From contig JAJKFH010004158.1 in NCBI GenBank assembly GCA_023333565.1, positions 2,046,001-2,110,000 on the forward strand: DNA of 64,000 nucleotides, read 5' to 3'. Shown here in pieces: positions 51,421 through 62,700 of the stretch. Both the position numbers and the translations under genes were made by a program. Each line of letters starts with the position of its first letter. Positions within the stretch are counted from its first letter, which is position 1. The notes under the pieces are model-generated. The model was given only the letters and a program-made list of their open reading frames with translations, did no database searches and was not told the DNA's origin. The stretch comes from Puffinus mauretanicus. Taxonomy: Eukaryota; Chordata; Aves; Procellariiformes; Procellariidae.

Positions 51421-53066
51421 AGGATTCCAACCGTCAAGAAACACTTAAAGTAATAGTATTAAACTGGTAAGAAATCATATGAGAAAAACATTTTTATTAC
51501 AAAACTGACAAGTGAATTTAGGGTTATGCTGCATTAATATATTGATATACTACAACATTAATCTTCAGTCTGTCTAAAGAATCATTTGGTCCTCTCATTT
51601 CGTTAAAACATACACAACAAACAGAACCCACTTCAGAGATGAAATAAGAATGAGATGCTTTACAATAGGTAGTGTCCCTCTGAGAAGCAACTGTCCCAAT
51701 GCAATGGTGAAAGATTTTCTCATGTTTAAATAGTACCTGTATTTCTTATTTATACTGGTTTCCTTCCCTGATAAAGGAAAGTATTATTCCCTAATTCTTT
51801 TCCAAAAACGATACAGACATATGACAGGAAGTTTTGGGGGGAAAAAAAAAATCAGACAAGAAAAAGGTCTGCACCACATAACCCTCTGATTGATGTGTAA
51901 TCATAAGCAGCTGCAAGAGATCCAACATTAACACATTAGAGAAGACTTCCTCCTCCTCACTGTTATCTGATGATATACACTAAGTGTAATATGACCACAG
52001 TTGGGAATCTTCTTGTCTTTGTCTAAATTTCCACTGATAATGTATGGTAATAAAAAGAAGAAAACTCGTATTACAGAAAAAAGTCCAAGTCAGAATTGGT
52101 ACATTCTTTTGTTCCTCTATAATCTGCCTCTACCATGTTTAGGAGGAAAAAAAAACCCGCTATCTAAAACAAAAAAAATTACCCTGCATCAGATGATAGA
52201 TATTAATTCCCATTTATTTAGCAAGGGTTCAAAGAAAAGCCATTTAAATAGCAAATCAACTTCAATGTAGCAAAAACTAGGTCATGGGAGTAGTTTCAAG
52301 AGCTGCACAGATAATTTGAACATGTGCAAGTACTTCCTTGCCTTTGAGGGGGGATTCCTAGAAAATGAACTCTGAGGGTAAATTGCCAAGCCCACATCCC
52401 CCCTCACTGCGAACACGTCCATGCACTGTGGACATGGTCAGCATGCTGTGTAGCTTCATGAAAGCTGCTTGCTTCTCTCCGTCTTCCCCAGCAGCCATCC
52501 CAAACATTTGGCCCCAGGAGAATCTCATAAGATGGTTTAAACCTATGCTTTATCTGCTTATAGCTGAAACACTTCTTTCAGCTCCCATGATCAAAAGCAG
52601 CTCATTATTGGAATCTCTTAAGTCTGAAGAGCAGACAGAAGAGAGCTATGAAGCAAGGCTCTTCATTTTCTACCCCTTCCTCCCCAGATAATTACAAGCA
52701 GAAAGCAGGAAATGGAGAAAGAGAAAATGGATCAATGAAGACAGCATTTAGTGAGATCCAAGAGGGGGGACATCCTCTGGTGATTCACAGGTGCATCAAA
52801 GAAAGGGTCAGCATCACCAGCAAACAGGCACCTCTCTTACAAAGCCTTTAAAACTTGCTTGTTGCTAAGAGCTTCCAGTTTAAATATTACACTTAAACTT
52901 TATCACCAATGATGCTACAAGTATAGCAAGCTAGTAACTTGCCCACAGCGTTTAGTTACATATTACCTGTACTGATCACATATCTGCAGATAAAAAGCTA
53001 AGCGTCAGTAGGCCTGAACCAGACAGGTTCTTCATAGCAAAATGCTTCGTCTCCACACACTTTCAT

Positions 53067-54099
53067 TCAAGCATAAAATATGAGTTCGGGAATTTGCCCT
53101 CCCTGTACCCCAGTGCCATTTGTACTGTCCGAAGAGCACTGAAACTGAACAGTCACCTTCCCACACTGAACTTCTGTCATTCCTTCTTGTCCAAAATAGC
53201 TGAGTTCGTTACCATCCAGAATCACACTAGCTGTGTAAAAGGTGTCAGGCTCAATCTGCACTGGATATTCAAACCACACGGGAAAAGTGTTACTAGAACC
53301 ATCTGAGAAATATTTACTCAAGTTCTGGCCTAGGATAACTCCTTGTCGTTTGAGTTCAATCTTGGCACTGTACTCTGCTGATCCACAGCTGGAGCCGTAC
53401 AGCCCAAAGCCAGCAATAAACACTCTCTTATCAACAGCAAACTGGATGCTGTCACACCGGCCCCTGTAGCGCCACTGGTTGCTGCGGTAAGCGCAGGACT
53501 GGAAGCGGTGACATCGCTGAGGAACGAGGCCTTTCCGGGGCTTGCTTACAAACTGCAACTCTGGCTTTTTGGCAGCCGTATACCAGAGGAAGATATCATT
53601 GGTTTCGTTGAGAGTCAGGATCCCAGACTGAGCAGCGCCATTCGCAAAGTCGTCGAGTGCCATGGTAGGGATGCGTATCAAGTACAGAGCCTTCCCGAGG
53701 ACTTTGCGCTTGTTCTCTATGGTAGCTGTTAGCTCTTGTCGCTGACACTCCACTTCAGCCCAGTTCAGAGCTGCTTCGAAAACAACAATTTCTTTGGCAT
53801 TCAAAGTCTCCCTTCGGAGAATGCTTTCAAGTGTCTGAAAATCAATGTCACAGAACCCCTCAGACTTCAAAGCTAGCTCAGCTTGGGCATCAATCACTTC
53901 CCAACAGCGCTGGGTCAGGTCAGGTTCCTCAAACAAGCAGCTCTGGGAAAGCAGCACACAGGCATTCTTTGCACTTAGACTTGTCTCTAGAAAGTTGACG
54001 CAGGCGCGGGCAAGATGAGGGACGATATACTTCTTGGCAGCATAAAGAGTGGCCAGTACGGTATCTGCCGCCAAATCGATTTCATCACAATATATGTAT
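53067..54099 (-). CDS. BTBD3: BTBD3 terminal coding exon (residues 178-521)
   Basis: The exon starts after TTTTATTTCAG with A completing Lys178, then YIYCDEIDLAADTV. It runs 343 codons to ELIFYA and TGA at 53067-53069. It carries the end of the BTB domain, the BACK domain (around EPDLTQRCWEVID) and the whole PHR domain, and is followed directly by the 3' UTR. The open frame extends 58 codons further upstream into the intron (to 54272), but that part has no relation to BTB proteins. Confidence 0.97.
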
Positions 54100-57000
54100 C
54101 TGAAATAAAACACATGCATGTAACACTGCTGCTTAATACAAAAACATAATTTGTAAACAGCATCTGAAAATTGTAAACAAGGAATATTTAAATGGCTCCA
54201 CATTAAAACTAAGCAGTGCTTTTGGGGAACATTGATTAAATCCAGAAAGAAAGTACAAACCAAATTCATCACTCATGTAAGACCATAGAAGAGAACAGGC
54301 TTAAATTTAAGGTGAATAAAACTTCACATTTGGGGTATGTGTTATGTAGGCAACAGTTATGTTTACAAACTATGGCCCCTCCAGCTCTGTCTTCCTTCCA
54401 TACATGCTTTGGCTCATCAGAGGCTCTCTGCCCCAGACAGTAACTTCTCAAGGGCTACCTTACTTGGCTACACAAGAGTCTGGAACACGTGTTACCAAGA
54501 GTAACGGGACTGGATGTCCCGTGATGGTGATGATTTATTGAGATGTATATATAAATACAGGAATGAAAACAAGTTTATTGGGAATAACTATGTAGTCTAA
54601 GAATAGAAATACTACCAAAGTATATCAGGTGCTACCCATCTTTAGAGCTTTTTTTTTTTTTGGGGGGCACAGGGAGAGGAAGAGAAGTTGGGTTTTTTTG
54701 GTTTTGTTTTGGTTTTTAACAGGGTGATGAAACATAGGAAAAGGCACAGTAGTTTAATTTTCAGGTTTATTAATGCTTACAGCATCCTAGCTCCACTACC
54801 ACAGTGTTTTCTCTCAGTGTCACGGCATAAGGAAGAAAAAAAGCTTTACTGCTACACTAGTGTGATGGAAGAGATGAAGGTGAAATTCTATTTATGTGAC
54901 TAAACTGCTGGGATTCATTGCTCAGAGAAATGAAGCATTGTACAGTTTGTTCTTTTTAATATCTCATGCTTCAGGGCCCCATTTGCAGCTGGTGAATGCA
55001 ATGTGCTAAAACCATGCCAAATGCAATTTTACTCTTCATAGGGATAAGCAAGTCTTGATGGTTATGGTTGATAAAAGTGTATTCCTCCAGTAAAGCTGAA
55101 GTTGTATGTAACCCTGTACTAATTAAAATTTTCTAGTTAGCAGGTTTCCCAACACAATGAATTTTTTGCAGAACAGATGTGCTTAAAAAGTGGAATTAGT
55201 ATCTACACTGATCTGATTATAGTTGTAAATCTCTTTATTTGTATTTTTGCAGGTGTAGGGTACTATCCTCCAAGTAACACTTACAAAACATGCTCAGAGC
55301 AGATACTGCTCAAGCAACATAATAAAATCTAAGAGGTTACAGAGAAAAAGGATACTTACACAGACCCAAACCTTTTTTTTTTTAAAGCCTTTATTACTTG
55401 ATTTCACCTGGGTTATTTGTAACAACGAAGAGCACATCTATCTATCACTGGTTACAGGCTTAGCTCCTTTATGTCCAAAAAATTTTCAGTGTATCAATTC
55501 ATTCGTTTTTATGATTCTCCTCATTGCTCCCCAACTCTTTTCTCCCTTCTATTACTTCTCTTTGCCTGCTAGTACAGCAGAGAATGATGACATCTGTTTT
55601 AAATTGAAATAGTACAAAAGTTGCTAGTTTAATATTCATGAAAGTGAAGAACTCATACCACTGATTTACAACAGACACAGCACAGATCGGCTGTCAGCAA
55701 TATTCCACACTTCACACTCTGCCAATGCACCTCGACTCTGGTCTGCAATTACTGATATTCCAGTTTCACCCTGTTCTTCAGCAGAGGATTCTGCTAGACC
55801 ACAGGGTTTGATGGTTTAGTAACACATTAATCCTGGGATGAGACCACGTTTCTAACTTGAACAGTCAAGATTATGATAAGATATAATACATTAAAGATAC
55901 CAATTCAATGTGTCAGCTAGACTATGAATTTAACCCTATTTTTAAAACTGTAGAGAACAGCCAACGCAATTTTAATGGGAGAATACACAGTATCTACCAG
56001 TCGAGGTATTATTCCTATGTTACATCCGGCAATACGTTGTCTGATGTTTGTTGTCAGAATGCCCACTATATAGTAAAAGACAAAAAATATTTATGCTATA
56101 AGAATTCACTGTCGGAGGAGCGGGGGGGGGGACCAACAAAAAAACAACACAAAAAAAATCCCAACCTCCAAAAACCACAAAAACAAACCCAATGTCTTTT
56201 CTGACAAAACCAATGTCTTTTCCGCATTCCTCCCGACTGCGGAAAGAAGCATTTGAATGCAAGGGCTGCTCTGGGATAGGTAAAAAGTCTTTTCCTTCTG
56301 TAGCAACAGTATCATGAGCCTTCTGCCATCCAATGCTCACAGCAGTTGCAAACAACACTCATGGGGATGATTTCCCAGGGGGAGAGGAGTGAAGGGGACC
56401 GTGGCTCCACCCAAGCTCCACCCAGTGCAGCACATGCACTGGATCCTGCGATGAGGGGAATGCTGCACTGCTGAGCAACATCCCTTTCCCTTCCCCGCAC
56501 CGTCACGGCTGCAGACACCCCTGGCGTTCGCAGACACAGGAGCACTCTGCAAGGTCAGGCACACTGCATCAGTGGAAGTTAGCACTGGCAAGGTTAGCTC
56601 AACATCCGCACAGACCACAAACTTTTTGTGGTCTTTTGGGTTTTTAAATAAAAGCTGAGAAGGTGAAGAATTCCATGGTTCTGGCCATGCTCTCAAAGAT
56701 AGCTTCCTAAATTGCCATGGGCTAAATAATACGCCAGGACCTAGACGTCAGTATTGATACTCTCTTTTCCAGGTTTGCTCTCTGAACACATTTCTTTATG
56801 ATAAATTCAGAAAGCATTCAGTTTTTATATGGCAAATTATGTTTAGCCACAGTGAAATAGATTTGCTGTTCAAAAAGGAAGGGGAGCCAGGGGAATCCAA
56901 GTATCTTGTATTTGTGCCTTGTAAAATTCTGCATGAAAGTAAAGCACAAGTCTGAGCTCTGCAGAAAACACCCGCAAAACCAGAAAGGCCCAAAGCAGAG

Positions 57001-59789
57001 ATCCATAACGCACCTACTTACATAATGTCATATCTTAACTTCATATTCCAGGCCTATAGAACATCTGTGTGAATTCAGCTGTTCCTGGCAGTTATTGATA
57101 TTTGCACAGAACATTTCTGATGTTCATAATAACCTATAAAAACTCTATGCAACAAACTCTATATGCAACTTTGAATGTTCATCTACAGTGCCAGTGAAAT
57201 GTAAAAGAAAAAAAGAAACCATTCTGTAGTCACAAGCTAGCCAAAACAGTCTATGAAATACAGTAAGTTGCTAGCTAGTGATTACATCATTACATGCAAG
57301 AAAATCTGCAGCATATTAAAAGGATCACTATCAGATACTAATGTATATTCTTTATCAGAAAGCAATGGCAGTTACTAAAGCTGAAGGGAAAAAACCCTCA
57401 AAGCCATAGCATTTTTGTGATAGGGCATTTCTCTTTAATAATCAGAGTTTATAGATACATTCAAGGACAAATCAGCAGGGAAGCTGCTTCATTATGCTCA
57501 TTTAGGAAAAGATAGCATTTCTTAATGCAGTTTGCAAGAAGAAAAATAATGATCATGTAAACTGACTGTTTTCCCCCGTTAGAATAAAAAATCCTATTAA
57601 TGTAAACAGCCTTTTTATCACTTTCCAATTGCATCAATATGATAGATGAGGAGAAATATAATTTTCAGAGGCTATATTCAATAACTTAGGGTCGTTTTTC
57701 TAAAACAAGACCTGCATACAGCAAGTTTATAAACGAGCTGGAATTATGTCAATATACAAACCCAGCAATTCTGGGTTTTGGATGGGGTTTTTTTTGTGTG
57801 TTTCTAACTTTTCGCTATGCTTGCAAAGTAGAACAGGGTTTTTTTTGTTACAGTTGACAATTCTTTTTAGTAACTCCATTCTTTTGCGTAACATGTGTAG
57901 TGACAAATCAGATCAATAGGCATTACAGTATACAACGTGCCCAAAGATCCCCTGTCAAAGTCGTTATTTATAACTGCCTACATTAGGCTAATATATGCGT
58001 GCCTGGAAGTAGATGGGAAGAGCAAAACGAGGTAAAAGTTTAAAATACTTGAAACACAAAAAGAGGAAGCAACTGCTTTCTTTCTGTTTATACGCAAGTC
58101 TAGTATTTTAACTATGACATTACCAGTGTATGTATACATCATAAAGGGAAACATATCCAGCAGATGAACGATGCTTACTTCAGCATTGCGAGAAAAGCAG
58201 CAGGCTCAACATCTGGTATACGGATTTCATCTTTGTCCTCAGCAAGCTCTCCATAAAACATCGCATGGAAGACAGAGCTCCCAACAGCCAGGACATACTG
58301 TTGAGAAAGGGAAATCTTATTTCATGCTTTAAACTGAAGGCACTGCCAATACAAACAATGTGGGAGAGTCACTCTGAGCATACTGGGCTTCACTGACAGA
58401 CTATAGACACACTTCAGTAAGGAATGAAGTCAAAGTTAAGGACAGAATTACACGTTTTCCCTGCATTTTACTCTCATGGGCATATATGCATTAGCTACTG
58501 GAAAACGCTCATATCCACTACAGAAGTTAACTATTTCTAGAAAATCTCAAGAGTAATATTAATCGGCAGCACAAAGCAGTATTCCTAACTTTACAATGCC
58601 TGCCTTAGCACAAGTTTAACTGAAAACACAAAGAAAAGCAAAAGACAGACTATTTCACTGCATGTAGCCTTTTAAAATACAGAATTATGCCTGTCCAGAA
58701 GAGCCGAGTCTCCCACGCTATGTCCTGGCATAACCGTGGGAGCTCTCTCTGGCTATCCCTGCCCGAGCTCACAATGCAGCTGTTGCTTACTTTGTGTCCT
58801 GGCAGCCGCTGGGTCCCACCTGGTGGCCCGACCACAAAATGAACATCTGCCATCAAGTCATTGTTGAACATCACTGCATTTCTACAAACAGAGGCAGCAT
58901 GTTAATTTATGGCACCCAGTAACGCTGTGCTTGCCCCAGACCCAAGAAATTTAATTTCTTAACAACTTAAAGTTGCATGTTAGTAAAGAGAAGCAGGTCA
59001 CACTTTGTTTTAAGCTACTTTACACATCATCACACAAATATACCAGAGAAAAAAATAAGGGGGGGCATGGGAGGGGGGGTGGAGGGGGCGGTGTGTGCGT
59101 GCGTGCAATTAAAAAAACAATCCAAAATCCAAACGTGTGAAAACTTTTCAAAAAGTGGAAATCAAAGTCAAGAGCATGTATCACTGAAAATCCCCACTAA
59201 AGTCTAAAAGCAAATCTTTACAGGTATGCTGCAGCTTCCAGCAACATTTTTATTTACTCAAGCCAAACAGCTGCACTGTCTGGAAAAGAGATATTAAAAT
59301 ATTTTCCATTACCAAAATACTTGTTTCACAGACACACAGAAAAAAAAAAAGAGAGAACTGTGCTTTCTTTAGCAAATAAATGAATAACTAAACGTATGCA
59401 TTATGAACATTTTGCTACTTTTCACCACTCCCTTCAAACAGCAAAAATAAACTGCCTTGAACTTACCTCTCTCTGATGGTTGGATAAAGTCCTTGCCAAT
59501 TAGGTGCCGGAATAGTATTGTTGTTATTGAGATTTTGCTGGTGATACTGCTGGACAGCAGTTGTACTAGTGTTGGCTGGTTTCTTTCGGGGAAAAATATC
59601 AGCAGCCATCTTCTTCTTCTTTTTGGTCTTCAAGGTAATGATTTCATAGCAAACTGGAGGCAATTTGCTGCTGCTACTGCTGCTGCTATTTCCCTTCTTA
59701 GAGCTCTTCTTGGACCTGTTCTTGACCGTCTCTGGAAGCATCAAGAAGAAGGTGAGACATTTCATGTTCTTTCCTTTCTCATCTACCAT
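53067..59789 (-). CDS. BTBD3: BTBD3, BTB/POZ domain-containing protein 3 (four coding exons)
   Basis: The coding sequence is the minus-strand join of 59789-59467, 58881-58791, 58297-58179 and 54099-53067. It gives 521 codons plus TGA, with every intron GT-AG and no frame break. Residue landmarks: poly-Ser 35-41, poly-Lys 56-60, BTB/POZ about 119-220 (ADVHFVVG...RLPGHKYVLAVGSSVFHAMFYG), BACK about 235-340, and PHR about 370-519 (RCDSIQFAVDKRVFIAGFGL), ending ELIFYA. Sequence and length agree with my memory of human BTBD3 (522 residues) rather than BTBD6, BTBD1 or BTBD2. In mammals BTBD3 moves from cytosol to nucleus on neuronal activity and orients dendrites toward active axons; BTB-BACK proteins often act as CUL3 adaptors, which is family knowledge here. 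The N-terminal MVD start has an in-frame upstream stop, but its Kozak context is weaker than that of Met61. No other gene lies in the window, so regulation probably depends on the flanking desert. Confidence 0.96.
54100..58178 (-). other. BTBD3: BTBD3 intron 3 (4.1 kb)
   Basis: The intron is bounded by GTAAGC and TTTCAG. No further exon fits the protein. Contents: T13 followed by G6 (54649-54667), a G10 run (56122-56131) followed by A/C-rich low-complexity sequence, and a 21-bp tandem repeat with unit core CCAATGTCTTTTC at 56189-56201 and 56210-56222. A somewhat GC-rich patch around 56350-56600 holds overlapping minus-strand ORFs without domains. Confidence 0.85.
58179..58297 (-). CDS. BTBD3: BTBD3 coding exon 3 (residues 139-177 and part of 178)
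   Basis: The acceptor CTCAACAG and the donor GTAAGC flank 119 bp encoding YVLAVGSSVFHAMFYGELAE followed by DKDEIRIPDVEPAAFLAML, the central BTB helices and sheet. The last two bases, AA, join A from exon 4 to make Lys178. This exon is too short to appear as a long ORF and was found from its protein sequence and splice sites. Confidence 0.95.
58298..58790 (-). other. BTBD3: BTBD3 intron 2 (493 bp)
   Basis: A GT-AG intron of phase 0 between the 91-bp and 119-bp exons. No other feature was recognised. Confidence 0.92.
58791..58881 (-). CDS. BTBD3: BTBD3 coding exon 2 (residues 108-138)
   Basis: The acceptor TTTGTAG precedes the exon, and the donor GTAAGC follows GGACACAAA. The first base completes Arg108. 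The 30 whole codons encode NAVMFNNDLMADVHFVVGPP and then GGTQRLPGHK, the start of the BTB fold. The exon is 91 bp and ends in phase 0. The ORF that continues leftward past 58791 is intron readthrough. Confidence 0.95.
58882..59466 (-). other. BTBD3: BTBD3 intron 1 of the coding region (585 bp)
   Basis: A GT-AG intron of phase 2. It contains a strongly G-rich tract on the plus strand (59059-59104) and a short A run near 59340. No additional exon is seen. Confidence 0.92.
59059..59104 (+). repeat. G-rich tract with G-quadruplex potential
   Basis: Four runs of three or more G (59059-59065, 59069-59071, 59073-59079, 59084-59088) are separated by loops of 1-4 bases and followed by GTGTGTGCGTGCGTGC. 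This meets the usual G-quadruplex pattern. BTBD3 is transcribed from the other strand, so the G-runs lie on the template strand. Confidence 0.6.
59467..59789 (-). CDS. BTBD3: BTBD3 coding exon 1 (residues 1-107 and part of 108)
   Basis: The exon opens with MVDEKGKNMKCLTFFLMLPE and ends in IRE plus two bases of Arg108, followed by the donor GTAAGT. It encodes a basic, low-complexity N-terminus: poly-Ser from AGC/AGT codons (59667-59687), five Lys, then MAADIFPRKK and an Asn-rich stretch. Met61 (59607-59609) sits in AAGATGG, a strong Kozak context, and matches the known shorter mammalian isoform start. The 5' boundary is open: AG acceptors at 59802-59803 (TTTACAG) and 59856-59857 (TTTAACAG) could begin the exon, or it may continue further up as 5' UTR. 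Confidence 0.93.
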
Positions 59790-62700
59790 GAGTATACTTG
59801 TCTGTAAAGCTAGATAGCCTAACTAGCCAGGAACATTAAGAAATGCACGTGGAAGCTGTTAAACAGAGAGCAGCACAGCTGAGAGTTTGCTTCTTTTTCA
59901 GCAAGACAAGGTGACCTTTCCAGTGCACCGAGTGAGAAACTGGCTTTAAGTTTGATCCAGTACTTCAATTGTTAAATACATCCCCATCATTCCTGCCAGT
60001 TTTATTTCTTTCCAGATCTCCTGATCAGGAATCGTCTGAAAGTGCTACACCCTGCGAGGAGGGTACACGCGTGGCTGTAGCACCGGCTTTCTGAAAGGGG
60101 CTAGCAAGACGCACACAGTAGCACCGCTGGTCTGCTCGGCGAGCTGAACTTGTGCGTTGAACGGATGGGAACAGAGTAGGTATTGCAGCCCTGCAGATGG
60201 AGTCAGCCAGCGTTCGGAGCCAATAGCTGAAGTCACCGATAACGATTGGACCCAGCCGCACAGTGACACCTATTGTAACGTACACCGCTCTGACATTAAA
60301 GCGACAGCAGTTGCACCCTTCAGTTAATACGTAACGCTAAGTAATAAAGTAATAAATGGCATGCACAGTTGCGTAAGTGCACGACTGGCCAGAAGCATGT
60401 GTGTTTTAGCTCTCCTTGATGCTGCTTGAATTTTCACAGGGGAAGCAATAAAAAGTTGAAATCAGGTAGAAAGACATATTTGAGTCTGTATTTCCACGGG
60501 AGCTATTTCCACATGCAGTTGATATGAGCATGACTTCATATGTCTCTAATATTCCCACAAATCCGTACCATAACAATTGCTCAGCAAAAGCACGCTATAG
60601 CTATCAGAACCAAATTAAAGCAATCAACTAGCAGCAGCAAAGACAGCGATGCAGTTAAACAATCCCTTTCAGCGCAGCTTCCACTCCAGTGTAACGTGAA
60701 TAGAGATGAGGTCACAGCTTTAGCTTTAACTCCTTATGTTTCTAGATAACATAATAGCCTTTGACAGGGGTCCCAAATCACTAAGCAGTGCTAATTAAGC
60801 AAGCTTACACCAGACATGGCTGCACCACATCAGAAGAAAACTTCTAGTTGTGCAATCAGATTAAAGCAAACCAGAGTGAATATATTTAATCAATATTTCA
60901 AAGCATTAAATGAAAAAGCGTGAATGATTTAGAAAGTCTCAGGCAGAAATCACTCCTTGAGATGCAAACACATTCCGATTTTATTCACAAATACTTTCTG
61001 AAATAAACAGGATATAAATTATGCCAACCAAACCATTTGAATAGGAAAGACGAAAAATTTTCAGTCATTAGTTTTCTTAGAACTTAAATTTAGATCAGAT
61101 TTCCTTAATAGTAGGTCAAGTGTATTAAAAAAAAAAACCAAACAAGGAAGCATAGCCACTTAAAAACAAAAGCAGGGAAATAAAAAATATTAGGTGTTAG
61201 GTGTCAACATTTCACACCTTAAAATATTGGGGGGGGTAATTAAAATACGATTTCATAATTATTTTCAAGGAAAAAATCCTCTTTGCTTTCAAAGCAAATT
61301 TAGCCACTTTTAGCCTTAATTAGTTTTGCTGGACAAGAGTACAATAGTGAAATTAAAGTGATCAAACATTGGTGGAGAAATGGCTGACCTTGCTGAAATC
61401 CCTGACAGAAATGTGCCACTGACTTAAACTGAAGCACAGAAATGTTGCTCAGGCTATTTATTGAAACACCATCACAACTGCTTGAATCACAACTATGGCT
61501 TTGTAACACACAATCTCTGAATGTCTTTAAACCTGAAACTGTAAAACCTAAGTGCAGGTATTTCAAAGATTATCAGGTCTCCTTGGGAGACACGCCATAT
61601 TCAGCACTATCTAAACACCCTGGCAGTTGGCCATCTAGAGACTTTGCTGCAGTGGCTTGAGATGATACCATTTCCAGACACACATCTGTCCCCTCTGTCT
61701 GAAGTCACTGCTCACGGAAGGGGGAAAACAGAAGTATATGCGTCCATGCCTCAGCTGCTGCATTTCACAACCCAACGTCTTAGTGCAAAATCACCTTCAC
61801 CAGTAATTTAAAAGAAGATGGTAGATTATGCCTGGTGTGGCTGAAAACCAGATATGTTCCTAAATACATGGAGAGGCAAGTTATGCAATTTCCAAAGAAA
61901 TATTTTCTAGCAAGCTTTTCTTTCTTTTCTTCCCCCCTTTCTCTTTGTTTTCCTTTTTTTATGTGCAACAGATTGATTTTGGAAAGGAAACTAACAACCT
62001 AAGCCATATTGAACCGTAGAGAGGTAAAAGAAGGGGTAAAGGAGAAGAAACTCATCCCACAGATGGGATGTTTATAACTGCTCACAGCTGAGAGTTTATA
62101 ACCAGGACACAGCAGGTATTCTCAGCACAAAATTTGAGTTTGTTGAGTTTGCATAAGTTTTTTTCCCCTCCTCATGTAAATTTCCAGCCATTCTAGTTAC
62201 AAAAATAACCCTTTTGCCACTGCACAGGATAGGCATTTCAAAAGGAAGAAGTTTTAAATAAAACCCTTAAAGATACAGAAAAACCACGCACTCTTCAGAA
62301 AATCTTGTTCTCAGCACTGCAGTTGGCAGAAGGCAAAAGATAGCAGGGGTTAAGAGATTCATATGAGAGATTTGATTTTCATTCCATAAATCCATTTTTT
62401 GGACTACCAAAGTATATAAAAATCACAGTCTTCGCACATTTTTTTCAAACCGTTTGACCAGTACAAATCCAAAGATTATACACATACCAGATAAGGTCAC
62501 TGGAAGGCTACAGAAGAGAAAGAGAATGACAGATGGAATGACCCATCAACTCAGACTGGGAAAGACAGATTGTAAATGTGAACCCATAGGAGTCCACCAT
62601 ACCTTTGACTTCTGTAAAATCCAACGCATGTAAAGCATGTTGTGCTTTCCTGGGAAAGGAAGGGAGGGAGAAGCTGCAGCTGAAGCATGTTCTGCCTGAA

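Larger units (their letters stand above)
49721..53066 (-). other. BTBD3: BTBD3 3' untranslated region (proposed)
   Basis: The stretch runs on the minus strand from the base after the stop codon to about 20 nt past the AATAAA at 49740-49745, about 3.3 kb. That is close to my memory of a roughly 3-kb 3' UTR in mammalian BTBD3. No intron is needed. The far end has a UTR-like look, with 'ACAAATAAAAATGG' followed by a T/G-rich stretch. Other AATAAA hexamers on the same strand, at 52213-52218, 51493-51498, 51293-51298 and 50633-50638, could give shorter forms. It contains two Pumilio motifs, a (GU)n tract and a long-range hairpin. ORFs on either strand here are not genes. The exact end is inferred. 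Confidence 0.6.

Noticed and set aside
54100..54272. Extension of the terminal BTBD3 ORF to a Met at 54272
   Set aside because: The 58 extra residues have no BTB-family similarity, and a clean TTTTATTTCAG acceptor at 54100 joins exon 3 in frame, so this is intron readthrough.
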